From: Balaenoptera acutorostrata
Taxonomy: Eukaryota; Chordata; Mammalia; Artiodactyla; Balaenopteridae
DNA length: 64,000 nt
NCBI RefSeq assembly: GCF_949987535.1
Contig: NC_080067.1
Coordinates: forward strand, 5,022,001 to 5,086,000
Direction of reading: 5' to 3'
Below are positions 11,308 through 21,673 of the stretch, in pieces (positions within the stretch are counted from its first letter, which is position 1; each line of letters starts with the position of its first letter). Made by a program: the position numbers and the translations under genes. The notes below the pieces were generated by a model. The model was not told the DNA's origin. It saw nothing but the letters and a program-made list of their open reading frames with translations, and did no database searches.

Positions 11308-12204
11308 TTTTTTAATTAAAAAAAATTTTTTTGATATTGCTGACAGACTCAAGTTTTATTAAGTTTGGAAGTAGTTAAATTTTTTTTTAACCAGAATAGT
11401 TTTCCTTTCTTTTTTTTTTAAACATTTTAATTTTATTTAATTTCATTAATTTTTATTAGAGTATAGTTGCTTTACAATGTTGTATTAGTTTCTTCTGTAC
11501 AGTAAAGTGAATCAGTTATACGTATATGTATCGTATATCCATTCTTTTTTGGATTTCCGTCCCATTTAGGTCACCACAGTTCATTGAGTAGGGTTCCCTG
11601 TGCTATACGGTAGGTTCTCATTAGATATCTGTTTTATATATAGTGGTCTATATAGGTTAATCCCAATCCCCCAGTTTGTCCCACTCCCCTTCTCCCCTTG
11701 CTAACCATAAGTTTGTTCTCTACATCTGTGACTCTGTTTCTACTTTGCAGATAAGTTCATCTGTACCATTTTTCTTGATTCCACATATAAGTGATATTAT
11801 ACCGTACTTTTTTTTTCTTTCTGACTTACTTCACTCTGTATGACAATCACTAGATCCATCCACGTCTCTGCAAATGGCACTATTTTGTTCCTTTTTATGG
11901 CTGAGTAATATTACACTGTATATATGTACCACATCTTCTTTATCCATTCCTTTGTCGATGGACATTTAGGTTGCTTCCATGTCCTGGCTATTGTAAACAG
12001 TGCTGCAATGAACATTGGGGTGCATGCATTCTTTCAAATTATGGTTTTCTCCAGATATATGCCTAGGAGTGGGATTGCTGGGTCATATGATAATTCTATT
12101 TTTAGTTTTTTAAGGAACTGCCATACTGTTCTCCATAGTGGTTGTACAGTCCCACCAACAGTGTAGGACAGTTCCCTTTTCTCCACAACCCTCTACAGCA
12201 TAAG
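11308..12204 (-). mobile_element. L1 with candidate 3' transduction, inside an older L1
   Basis: Antisense L1, 5'-truncated at 12204 within ORF2, flanked by the exact 14-bp TSD atgattaattttat at 11294-11307 and 12205-12218. L1 sequence proper ends (3'UTR side) near 11420 at a run of ten T (11410-11419). About 85 bp of non-L1 sequence (11325-11409) and a second short T run (11308-11314) follow before the TSD. That double-tail layout is what 3' transduction leaves. Confidence 0.82.
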
Positions 12205-12218
12205 ATGATTAATTTTAT

Positions 12219-13080
12219 GTTACATGATCTTTCTGGTTTCTTTGTGAATGGACTGCAGGTCAAGTGAATACGGACCTGGATGGGTGTTAAGGAAGGCATT
12301 CCTATGGCAAAGATTGAAATCAAGAAGGAAATCCAGTTAGGAGCATATTGTACCAGTTCAGGCAAGAGATGATGGTGGCTTGGGATAATATGGTAGTAGT
12401 GAAAATCTCATTTCTTGGGGATGAAATAATTGTGGGGTCAGGGGGGAAGTCGGAAGAACCAGATGGAAGGCAATGAGATGGATCCTTCCTAAATGGGGCC
12501 TAAGAACATTGTACACCCACTCAGCAGCTTCATTTTTGTGGGCCCTTGTACATTTCACTGGACTGAGGACCACGTGGTTGGTCCAAGCATTGAATGATCT
12601 AAAGATGGGCAACCTGGTTTCCTCACCACTCTGACCGTTGCCTATTTCATTGTTGATGATTTTTTCATGAGTGTTACTGTTAGAGGAAGAGGAAACAGAG
12701 AATATGTAACAGTTCCGGTGCTCCTCCTGCCTTTTATGGACACAGTGGAAACAGCTTATGGTTTAATCATTAGATGTTTTACTGCTGCCTAATATGGGTA
12801 AAGCCTTTCTTAAATGTTCCCTTCGCTTTGGAAATTCATTTGGTGGCCAGTTGGCTGTTCTGCAATTTCATGATGATTCTGATGACTCTTATGATGTGCT
12901 AGGGTTTTGCTGGAGGGGTTCTTCCCCCCTTTTACCATCACTAATGACTTTTTCTCTGGAACTTGGACTGGCCTTGAACAGGCTATATAAACCCTTTTGA
13001 GTTTCTGCAAAGCAGGTTAAAACAGGTTAAAACCTCAAGCAAGGCTTGAATTATTCTATATTTCTTTGATTTTTATTATC
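12219..13080. other. Unassigned sequence
   Basis: No repeat recognised after the L1 tail remnant. Open frames of 66-87 codons on both strands (12102-13010) have no recognisable motif. Confidence 0.4.
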
Positions 13081-13096
13081 AAAAAATAAAAAAATG

Positions 13097-13422
13097 GGGC
13101 TTCCCTGGTGGTGCAGTGGTTGAGAGTCTGCCTGCCAATGCAGGGGACGCGGGTTCGAGCCCTGGTCTGGGAGGATCCCACATGCCGTGGAGCGACTGGG
13201 CCCGTGAGCCACAACTGCTGAGCCTGAGCGTCTGGAGCCTCTGCTCCGCAACGGGAGAGGCCGCGATGGTGACAGGCCCGCGCACCGCGATGAAGAGGGG
13301 CCCCCACTCGCCGCAACTGGAGGGAGCCCTCGCACAGAAACGAAGACCCAACACAGCCAAAAATAAACATAATAAATAAATAATAAATAAAAATTTTAAA
13401 AAATAAAATAAAAATAAAAATA
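13097..13422 (+). mobile_element. CHR-type SINE with intact Pol III boxes
   Basis: It starts gggcttccctggtggtgcag. The A box tggtgcagtgg is at 13109-13119 and the B box ggttcgagccc (perfect GGTTCGANNCC) at 13152-13162. The body is the CpG-rich type with 'gccgcgatggtgacaggccc'. An AAATAA-type tail runs into a long A/T-rich stretch. The TSD is aaaaaataaaaaaatg at 13081-13096 and 13423-13438, though it is low in complexity. The 85-130 codon minus-strand frames here are SINE artefacts. Confidence 0.93.
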
Positions 13423-13438
13423 AAAAAATAAAAAAATG

Positions 13439-14640
13439 TATAAACCATAGCCTTTTAAGAAGTCAAACCATTTTGTGTAAAAGAACCAGCACCAGAGAAT
13501 TTGAATTCAGTAGCTTTTCCATTTTGGTCAGCTAATTTTGTGTTACGTTAGATCAATTGTACTCTCTTCCTCAATCAGGATTGTGAGGCTTTTAGGCAAG
13601 CCTAGATAAATGTGAGTGAGGTGTAGTAGTAATTGGCACAGTGAAAAGCCTACTACCCTACATTTTCTGGAAGCTAGACAGCTCAATTATCTGAACAGTA
13701 TTCGTGTAATGGAGCTGCAAGTGGAGTTAATAGTAACCTGGGAGGGTGCTAAGGAAAGAATTCCTGTGGTAAAGAATTGAAATCAAAGTGCTCACTTTTT
13801 CCTGAGTGCAAACGTTAGTAGCTTTGTTCAGTGTTATTTGTTTTTATAACAGACATAATACTATTCCCACAAAAGGGAACAAATTAAGATCAGAGACCAT
13901 GCACGCACTGTGAGTGTAGGTGATTTCCAAGCTGACAGAAGTTAAGGATCACCTCTGGGCTACAATACATTAAAGACTTTTTCCATCTCTCAAAGTTTCT
14001 GAAGATCAATGAGTTCCTCTGTACAATGGAAAATATCCCGTAAAAAGGAAACTGGGATAGAAAGCTACTTAAAAATGTGTTTTATTGGAAAATAACATGC
14101 CTAGGCTCTGTAAGTTAGCACTTTAACTTTTCAGTGTTAGAATATAAAAATAGGTCAAGAGATATATTAAAATAAATCATGGTGAGGCTGTTCCAATGAC
14201 TGTCATGGATAAGCCAGCAGCAGCATTTCATAGAGAATATGGGTTTTCTTCCTAGGAAGTTTCAGCTATAACTAGATAGGTTCAAAGTGGCAGTCATTCA
14301 TAAACCCATAGGTGATAATGGAGTTCTTTTCAGTCTGTTTCTCCTTTCACTCAGTCTAGTTTGCCACCTTCTTTATAGCCCATTTCATCTTAAGAATCAA
14401 CACTTGGGAGGAAGACAGGTGGTCGCACCTCTTAAGTACCTATACCAGTTGCTTCCTTGACAGAGTGCTGGTTACGAAAGCTGCTCTTCTATAGCTACTA
14501 CCTTGGCTATGTTGAAACTTCTGGAACAAACTTGAGTACAGTAAAATGGAATGAACTCTAAAAGATTAAATTAGAAACAATATGTTTTCTATCTAGTGCA
14601 GTATTTTTAAAATTAATAATTAATATTGGTTTAATATTCT
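13439..14640. other. Unassigned, AT-rich; no gene seen
   Basis: No open frame above the track limit, no RNA gene and no recognised repeat. It ends in a short stretch of near-repeats of 'ttaatattggtt' around 14610-14670. Confidence 0.45.
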
Positions 14641-14699
14641 GGTTAATACTCCAATTAATATTGGTTGCCAATATTTTTAAATTGGAAGATTATATTGAT

Positions 14700-14724
14700 A
14701 CACACACACACACACACACACACA
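14700..14724. repeat. (CA)n microsatellite
   Basis: Uninterrupted AC dinucleotide run of about 12 units just left of an L1 insertion site. Confidence 0.97.
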
Positions 14725-14765
14725 AATCCCAGATTCCCAATGTCCCTTTAAGAATTGGAGAACTG

Positions 14766-15391
14766 ACTCCTGGGCATATAACCGGAAAAGATGAAAACTC
14801 TAATTTGAAATAGATACACGCACCCCAATGTTCAAAGGAGCACTATGTACAATACCCAAGACATGGAAGCAACCTAAATGACCATCGATGAATAGATAAA
14901 GTAGATGTGGTACATATACACAATGGAATATTACTCAGCCATAAAAAAGAATGAAATCATTCCATTTGCAACAACATGGATGGACCTAGAGATTATCATA
15001 CTAGGTGAAGTAAGTCAAACAGAAAGACAGATATCATATGATATCACTTATATGGGGAATCTAAAAAAATGACACAAATGAACTTATTCACAAAACATAT
15101 AGACTCACAAACAGAGGAAAAAAATTTATAGTTAGCAAAGAGGAAAGGGGAAGGGAGTGATAAATTGGGAATTTGGGATTAGTAGATACAAACTACTATA
15201 TATAAAATAGATAAACAACAAGGACCTACTGTATAGCACAGGGAACTATACTCAATATCTTGTAATAACCTATAATGGAAAAGAATCTGAGAAAGTATAT
15301 ATATGTATAATTGAATCATTTGGCTGTACAGCTGAAACATGGTAAGTCAACTATACTTCAATTTTTTTAAAAGTACAAAAAAAAAAAAAAA
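14766..15391 (+). mobile_element. L1 3' end with clean TSD
   Basis: It starts inside ORF2 (cgcaccccaatgttcaaagg within the first 100 bp). It covers the last ORF2 codons ('tggaatattactcagccata') and the 3'UTR, with an A-rich tail ending at 15391. The 16-bp TSD has one mismatch: aagaattggagaactg at 14750-14765 and aagaattggaaaactg at 15392-15407. Confidence 0.92.
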
Positions 15392-15407
15392 AAGAATTGG
15401 AAAACTG

Positions 15408-15904
15408 TAGCTGGGGAGATGCATTCTCATACGGCCCCAACCAGCTGTTGCCAAGGAGGGGTGCTCTTCAGGAGGGTTAAGTCTTGACCAGGGCAAAATT
15501 TCCCCATGTTGGTTTTTTCTTACTTCTAGTCAGCATTGCTGGTCTGTTTTACCTGCTTGGATCCTCTAGAAATTTGAGTTGAGAACCCTACATTAAAGAA
15601 TGTAAATCTTTTTGTAAATTGGAGATGGCATCTGCAGTGTATAGAGGGTTCTGATACACACCCCTGGGAGGAAATGATAGGAATTCCTGTACCAGCAGAC
15701 TACAGTGTTTCTCACTGAAACAGGCAGATGTAATTGCTTCACTCGGAATGATTGACGTGGAGCCGATTCTTCAAAGAATCAAACCTTACCTGGCCAAATG
15801 CTGCTTCTTCCACACAATCTTCTCTGATCCTTCCAGCTGTAAATTTCTCTATGAAACCCATTTAATGCTGGATTGTTCTCTTATGATACAAATCCTTTAC
15901 ACTA
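15408..15904. other. Unassigned sequence
   Basis: No open frame, RNA gene or repeat recognised. Confidence 0.45.
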
Positions 15905-16110
15905 ATAGATTGTAGCACAGCAGTTAAAAGTAGGGGTTAAAGGTTAAAGTTTGTATGCCAATTTTTTAGTAGATACATAAACTTGGGAACAATTACTTTC
16001 TCTTAGTCCCAGTTTCCGCATCTTGAAAATAGAGATAATAATAGAACCTATTTGCTTGACACAAGCACTCATTACACATTAGCTGTTACTGTTTTTATTA
16101 TGTGGTTAGC
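15905..16110 (+). mobile_element. MIR SINE
   Basis: The motif order matches MIR: 'agcagttaaaagtaggggtt' (tRNA-like head), 'acttgggaacaattactttc', 'ccagtttccgcatcttgaaa' (core), then 'gataataatagaaccta'. It is diverged and its edges are approximate. Confidence 0.72.
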
Positions 16111-16642
16111 TATATTCTGTCCCCGCCTTGTATGTGAATTCTGTAGGAGAAAATCTATGTTTGGTTTATCATACGTGTGGTTTTGATCAGTGTTGTGGAT
16201 TCCCAAGTCATGTCTGCTGAATGGCTAAAAATATGAATGTGCTTAGTTAATCAGATAAAAATGATTCATCAGGGAAAGAAAAACAGATCAGTATACTTGG
16301 ATACACCTGCTTCTTGAAGACATGTACTTAGGATTGAAAATACCTTGTAGTGTTTTCAATCGTATAACTTTAAATATTTAAGGTCCCAGATTGACCTTCT
16401 GGTGTGCTTTCTGCCTCTTGCCCTCAGAACTTATTTCTTACCCATTCTGAGCTAACCCCTGCTGGCATCAGTCCCATAAAAGAAAATGAATGTTCTTATT
16501 CCTAAATGAATAATAACACTGTTACTAGTTTTTTTCCACAGGGGATTCTTCCCTTGTCTTATTGCAGCAGTGAGACAACACAGAGAAAGGGCTTCTACAT
16601 TTTTTTCTTGAAATGCGAAGAGACATCTCAAAAGCAAATATT
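16111..16642. other. Unassigned sequence
   Basis: No gene or repeat recognised. Short open frames at 16452-16748 are not supported by any motif. Confidence 0.4.
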
Positions 16643-16655
16643 TCATATTTGTTTT

Positions 16656-16968
16656 TTTTTTTTTTTAGAAATTCACATTCTTTTATTTATTTATTTATTT
16701 ATTTATGACTGTGTTGAGTCTTCGTTTCTGTGCGAGGGCTTTCTCTAGTTGCGGCAAGTGGGGACCACTCTTCATCGCAGTGCGCAGGCCTCTCACCATC
16801 GCGGCCTCTCTTGTTGCGGAGCACAGGCTCCAGACGCGCAGGCTCAGCAATTGTGGCTCACGGGCCCAGTTGCTCCGTGGCATGTGGGATCTTCCCAGAC
16901 CAGGGCTCGAACCCGTGTCCCCTGCATTGGCAGGCAGATTCTCAACCACTGCGCCACCAGGGAAGCCC
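16656..16968 (-). mobile_element. CHR-type SINE with extended tail
   Basis: Minus-strand copy with its head at 16968 and the CpG-bearing body type. The B box is intact on the minus strand (ggttcgagccc). The 13-bp TSD tcatatttgtttt is at 16643-16655 and 16969-16981. Between the TTTA-type tail (from 16681) and the terminal T run (to 16666) lie 14 extra bases, agaaattcacattc, so the transcript carried some 3' flank. Confidence 0.92.
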
Positions 16969-16981
16969 TCATATTTGTTTT

Positions 16982-17329
16982 GAGTGCTACTGACACGTCT
17001 TAATTTACAGTTATGTGGAAGCTCTAGGTTACAAAGCTGACATCTGAAGAGAAGACCTGAAATGGGGAAATTTGGCAGTCTGCCTTTTCCATTACCTGAT
17101 GGATAATTTCATAGCGATGACAGCTTGAGACATAGTTCTAGAAATTCTCTTCTTGTCAAATATACATTAAAACTATGTGTATGTGCATTTATTTAAATAT
17201 TTTTTTCTCTTCTTTTTCTCTAAGTGTTGAATAGTGTAGCTCTCTCCATTGGTATCTTGACATCTGTAAGAAGGTGGGACAGCAGCAGAGAATTATTTGA
17301 ACATTGTGTGTCCCGTTATGATGGCAAAA
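16982..17329. other. Unassigned sequence
   Basis: No gene or repeat recognised. Confidence 0.45.
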
Positions 17330-17337
17330 TGGCATCT

Positions 17338-17451
17338 GAGGGAATTCCCTGGTGGTCCAGTGGTTAGGACTCCGCACTTCTACTGCACGGGTTGCAGGTT
17401 GCATCCCTGATTGGGGAACTAAAATCCCTCATGTCACGTGGAGTGGCTGAG
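17338..17451 (+). mobile_element. Short CHR-1-like SINE
   Basis: A short tRNA-derived SINE starting agggaattccctggtggtcc and ending in a run of eight A. The target 'tggcatct' occurs before it (17330-17337), after it (17461-17468) and again after the next SINE (17773-17780). Confidence 0.88.
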
Positions 17452-17468
17452 AAAAAAAACTGGCATCT

Positions 17469-17763
17469 CGGGCTTCCCTGGTGGCGCAGTGGTTGAGAAT
17501 CTGCCTGCCAATGCAGGGGACACGGGCTCGAGCCCTGGTCTGGGAGGATCCCACATGACGCGGAGCAGGTGGGCCCGTGAGCCACAGCTGCTGAGCCTGC
17601 GCGTCTGGAGCCTGTGCTCCTCAACAGGAGAGGCCGCGATGATGAGAGACCCGCGCACCGCGATGAAGAGTGGCCCCCGCTTGCCACAACTGGAGAAGGC
17701 CCTCGCACAGAAACGAAGACCCAACACAACTAAAATAAATAAATAAATAAATAATTTAAAAAA
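17469..17763 (+). mobile_element. CHR-type SINE at the same target
   Basis: A long-form SINE directly behind the short one. It is flanked by the 17-bp TSD aaaaaaaactggcatct (17452-17468 and 17764-17780), which includes the A tail of the first SINE. It therefore inserted second, into that tail. The B box reads ggctcgagccc, with one T-to-C change that should weaken Pol III promotion. The body is the CpG-rich type. Confidence 0.93.
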
Positions 17764-17780
17764 AAAAAAAACTGGCATCT

Positions 17781-18069
17781 GATTTTAAGCGTGTAAATAC
17801 CACATTGAACTTCACTGCGAGGGTTTCATTCTTCCCTTGGGGATTACAGCATTATGGCTCATCAATAAAGTGCAGCAAGAATAGTTAAAACCTAGGAAAT
17901 ACATGTACAGTCCATCATGCATAGGGTTCCCATTTCTTGAGAAAGAAAGCTTTTTATTCATGTAATATATTTTTGTATTATTTCTTCTTGTTTATGGTCA
18001 AAATTGTATTTTACCATTACGATTCATCAACGTAGACCTACCACATTGACCCTTGGTGACAGGTGTGTA
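17781..18069. other. Unassigned sequence
   Basis: No gene or repeat recognised. Confidence 0.4.
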
Positions 18070-18140
18070 AGGTAGAAGGGAGCTTTTGAGATCATCTAGC
18101 CGTTTACACTGGGGGATATCCAGGCTCAGAAGCTGTGTTT
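18070..18140 (-). mobile_element. MIR/L2-like remnant
   Basis: The sequence 'agcttttgagatcatctagc' followed by 'atccaggctcagaa' resembles the antisense end of an ancient MIR-class repeat. Low confidence. Confidence 0.35.
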
Positions 18141-18299
18141 TGGCCTGGAGCTAGTTGGTGACCAGTAGAAGCAGAAGAAAAATTCAAGTTAGCTACTACT
18201 AGCAATATAAATCATATTGCTTATTTCCAGTGAAAGCTGTCAGAGCATTAAGAAGCTGTAGACTGATAAGTTGTGATGACTACAGAATTACGGTATGAC

Positions 18300-18510
18300 A
18301 AAGATGAGGATGGGCCCCATTGTCAGACTGATTTAGGTTCAAATTCCATGCTCTCTAGCTGGATACTTTGGGCAAGCTACTTAATTCTCTCTGCGCTTCT
18401 ACTTCTTCAACCATAAGAAAGTATAAAGTAAAAGTGTTTTCTGAAGTAAAGGAATTATGAAAGTTACTGCCAGATATTAAGTATGCAAAAAGTTTTAGTT
18501 GCATGTTGTA
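18300..18510 (+). mobile_element. MIR SINE
   Basis: The motifs 'aggttcaaattccatgctct', 'ggcaagctacttaattctct' and 'aaccataagaaagtataa' follow the MIR order. Its 3' end runs into the ATT-rich stretch beginning near 18508, which probably grew from the MIR tail. Confidence 0.7.
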
Positions 18511-18670
18511 CTGTTATTATTATTATTAATAGTAGTAGTAGTACTATTACTTAATATAAATATTACTATTATATTACTATTTTTAAAAAATATTTATTTA
18601 TTACTATTACTTACTATTTTTAAAAAATATTACTTACTATTTTTAAAAAATATTTATTTATTTATTATTT
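18508..18670. repeat. ATT/AGT simple repeat and triplicated AT-rich unit
   Basis: (ATT)n and (AGT)n are followed by three copies of tactatttttaaaaaatatt, starting at 18575, 18612 and 18635. The spacing of 37 and 23 bp suggests slippage or unequal exchange. The 86-codon open frame at 18499-18759 is low-complexity and not a gene. Confidence 0.85.
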
Positions 18671-18792
18671 ATTTGGCTGTGCCAGGCCTTAGTTGTGGCA
18701 TGCGAGATCTAGTTCACTGGCCAGAGATCCAACCCGGGCCCCCTGCATTGGGAGTGTAGAGCCTTAGCCACTGGACCACTAGAGAAGTCCCT
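18671..18792 (-). mobile_element. Short CHR-1-like SINE, antisense
   Basis: Minus-strand short form, with its head at about 18790 (agagaagtccct on the plus strand) and 'ggctgtgccaggccttagtt' at the tail side. The tail merges with the AT-rich repeat. No clear TSD. Confidence 0.8.
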
Positions 18793-18880
18793 ACTTCTTA
18801 TTATTAGTGTTTATATTTCTCTTTCTTGGACTAATTGTTCCTGTGGTGTTTTTGAGACAGTAAGTTATAAAGGTGGTTAG

Positions 18881-19009
18881 GGACTTCCCTGGTTGTCCAG
18901 TGGTTAAGACTGCACCTCCACTGCAGGGGGGGCGCAGGTTTGATCCCTGGTCGGGGCACTAAGATCTCACATGCCACGGGGTGTGGCCAAAAAGTTAAAA
19001 AAAAAAAAA
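18881..19009 (+). mobile_element. Short CHR-1-like SINE
   Basis: Starts ggacttccctggttgtccag and ends in an A run of about 14. TSD '[a]g[g/t]ggttag' is at 18871-18880 and 19010-19018. Confidence 0.88.
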
Positions 19010-19018
19010 AGTGGTTAG

Positions 19019-19638
19019 AGAGGGCTGCTTTATGAAGGGAGCAGCTTGTACCATTCTGTCCATAAACCTGAACGCTGTTGTGTTTTCTGCAAGACTCTGC
19101 AGACCTGAAACTGTTTAAGGAGGTTTCCCATGAGAACATAGGGGAGGACATTTTAGAATACAGATTGCTAAGAGGCATTCCCTTTTAAGCTGTCACCAGC
19201 AACCAAGTTATAATCCTGGGTGTGCAGCATCAGTTCTCCAGGGTGATAACTCTGAACAGGAGCTAAGGAAAAGAGAAGGGAGGGTGAAAGAAACTCACAA
19301 GCTCACCAAGAGTTATTACACTATTCAAGTCACTGGTAAGAGGCATATCTCAAAAATAAAGGGATATCCACTATACTTTCCCTTACTTGTTCAAACATTG
19401 GAGCATGGCAAAAATGCCTACGGTTTATTGTGTCAGAAGAAGCAGTTTCTCTTGTTTTTAAGTGGAGCGTACACGAGTCACCTTCATGTTTCAATTTTAA
19501 CGTGTAGATCCTAACTAAAAAATAAATGCCTTGAAAACCAACACCTGTCCTTTTGTACCCTGTATTGATTAAAGATTTGTTAGATGCTGTTTAGAGTTTG
19601 AAAAAGGATGTGTATCAAGAGGAAAGAGCTTTTATCAA
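19019..19638. other. Unassigned sequence
   Basis: No repeat recognised. A 76-codon open frame at 19284-19514 (+) has no motif and is not called. Confidence 0.4.
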
Positions 19639-19648
19639 TACCTGTCTT

Positions 19649-21663
19649 TTTTTTTTATTCAAGTATAGTTTTTTTTAAAATTGGAGCATAATTGCTTTAC
19701 AATGTTGTGTTAGTTTCTGCTGTACAGTGAAGTGAATCAGCTATATGTATACCTATATCCCCTACCTCTTGGACCTCCCTCCCACCTGCCCACATCCCAC
19801 CCATCTAGGTCGTCACCAAGCATCAAGCTGAACTCCCTGTGCTATACAGCAGGTTCCCACTAGATGTCTATTTTCCATATGGTAGTATATTTATGTCAAG
19901 TCTAATCTCCCAATTCGTCCCACCTTCCCCTTCCTCCCCTGTGTCCACATGTCTGTTCTCTACGTCTGTGTCTCTATTCTTGCCCTGCAAATAGGTTCAT
20001 CTGTACCATTTTTCTAAATTCCACATATATATGTTAATATACAATATTTGTTTTTCTCTTTCTGGCTTACTTCACTCTGTATGATAGACTCTAGGTCAAT
20101 CCACATCTACAAATGACTCCAATTTCGTTACTTTTTATGGCTGAGTAATATTCCATTGTATATATGTACCACATCTTCTTTATCCATTCATCTGTCGTTG
20201 GACATTTAGGTTGTTTTCATGTCCTGGCTATTGTAAATTGTGCTGCAATGAATGAAATCCTCTTGTACTGTTGGTGGGAATGTAAATTGATACAGCCACT
20301 ATGAAGAACAGTATGAAGTTCCTTAAAAAACTAAAAATAGAACTACCATATGACCCAGCAATCCCACTCTTCAAGTATAGTTGATTTACAGTTCTGTGCT
20401 AGTCTCAGGTGTACAACAAAGTTATTCAGTTATACATATATATATATATTATATGTGTATAATATATATATTATATTATTTTTCATATTCTTTTCCCATA
20501 TAGGTTATTGCAAAATATTGAGTAGAGTTCCCTGTGCTATACAGTAGGTTCTTGTTGTTTATCTATTTTGCATATAGTACTGTGTATCTGTTAACCCCAA
20601 ACTCGTAATTTATCCCTCCCTTACCCCCTTTCCCCTTTGGTAACCCTAAGTTTGTTTTCTAAGTCTGTGAGTCTATTTCTGTTTTGCAAATAAGTTCATT
20701 TGTATTTTTTTTTTTTTTAGATTCCACATATAAGTGATATCGTATGATATTTGGCTTTCTCTGACTGGCTTACTTCACTCTGTATGATAGACTCTAGGTC
20801 AATCCACATCTACAAATGACTCCAATTTCGTTACTTTTAATGGCTGAGTAATATTCCAGTGTGTATATGTGCATACATATATATATACATATATGTCACA
20901 TCTTCCTTATCCATTCATATATTAAATGGATAGGTTGTTTCCATATCTTGGCTATTGTAAATAGTGCTGCAATGAACATTGGGGTGCGTGTGTCTTTTTG
21001 AATTATGGTTTTATCCAGATATATGCTCAGGAATGGGATTGCTAGATCATATGGTAGCTCTATTTTTAGTTTTATAAGGAACCTCCATACTGTTCTCCAA
21101 GTGGCTGTACCAACTTAGCTACAGTAATCAAAACAGTATGGTACTGGCACAAAACCAGAAATATAGATCAATGGAACAGGATAGAAAGCACAGAAATAAA
21201 CCCATGCACCTATGGTCCAATTAATCTACAACAAAGCAGGCAAGACTATACAGTGGAGAAAAGACAGTCTCTTCAATAAGTGGTGCTGGGAAAACTGGAC
21301 AGCTACATGTAAAGGAATGAAATTAGAACATTCTCTAACACCATACAAACAAAAATAACCCCCAAATGGATTAAAGACCTAAATGTAAAACTGGATACTA
21401 TAAAACTCCTAGAGGAAAACATAGGCAGAACAATTTTTGACATAAACCACAGCAATATATTTTTGGATCCATCTCCCAGAGTAATGGAAATAAAAACAAA
21501 AGCAAACAAACGGGACCTAATTAAACTTAAAAGCTTTTACACAGCAAAGGAAACCATAAACAAAATGAAAAGATAACCTACAGAATGGGAGAAAATATTT
21601 GCAAAAACGATGTGACTGTATATTCTCCAAAATATACAAAAAGCTCATGCAGCTCAATATCCG
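19649..21663 (-). mobile_element. Outer L1, 5'-inverted (twin-primed), carrying a second L1
   Basis: The T run and 3'UTR start are at 19649-19668. The element resumes after the inner L1 at 20370 and runs antisense to about 21117 (ORF2 C-terminal part). It then switches strand: 21118-21663 is sense-strand ORF2 from further upstream ('tagctacagtaatcaaaaca' onward). The 10-bp TSD tacctgtctt at 19639-19648 and 21664-21673 encloses the whole. An inverted 5' part with a gap at the switch is the signature of twin priming during reverse transcription. Confidence 0.88.
19669..20369 (-). mobile_element. Inner L1, also 5'-inverted
   Basis: It inserted into the outer L1's 3'UTR, with the 11-bp TSD ttcaagtatag at 19658-19668 and 20370-20380. 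The antisense part, 19669 to about 20258, covers the 3'UTR and ORF2 end. The inverted sense part, 20259-20369, starts 'aaatcctcttgtactgttgg'. About 50-60 bp of ORF2 expected between the two parts is missing. Confidence 0.9.
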
Positions 21664-21673
21664 TACCTGTCTT

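Noticed and set aside
13109..13162. A and B boxes suggesting a tRNA gene
   Set aside because: They belong to the tRNA-derived head of a SINE. There is no complete cloverleaf with an acceptor stem, and the sequence continues into the SINE body and tail.
18499..18759. 86-codon leucine/valine-rich frame as a membrane protein
   Set aside because: It is a translation of ATT/TTA simple repeats running into a SINE.
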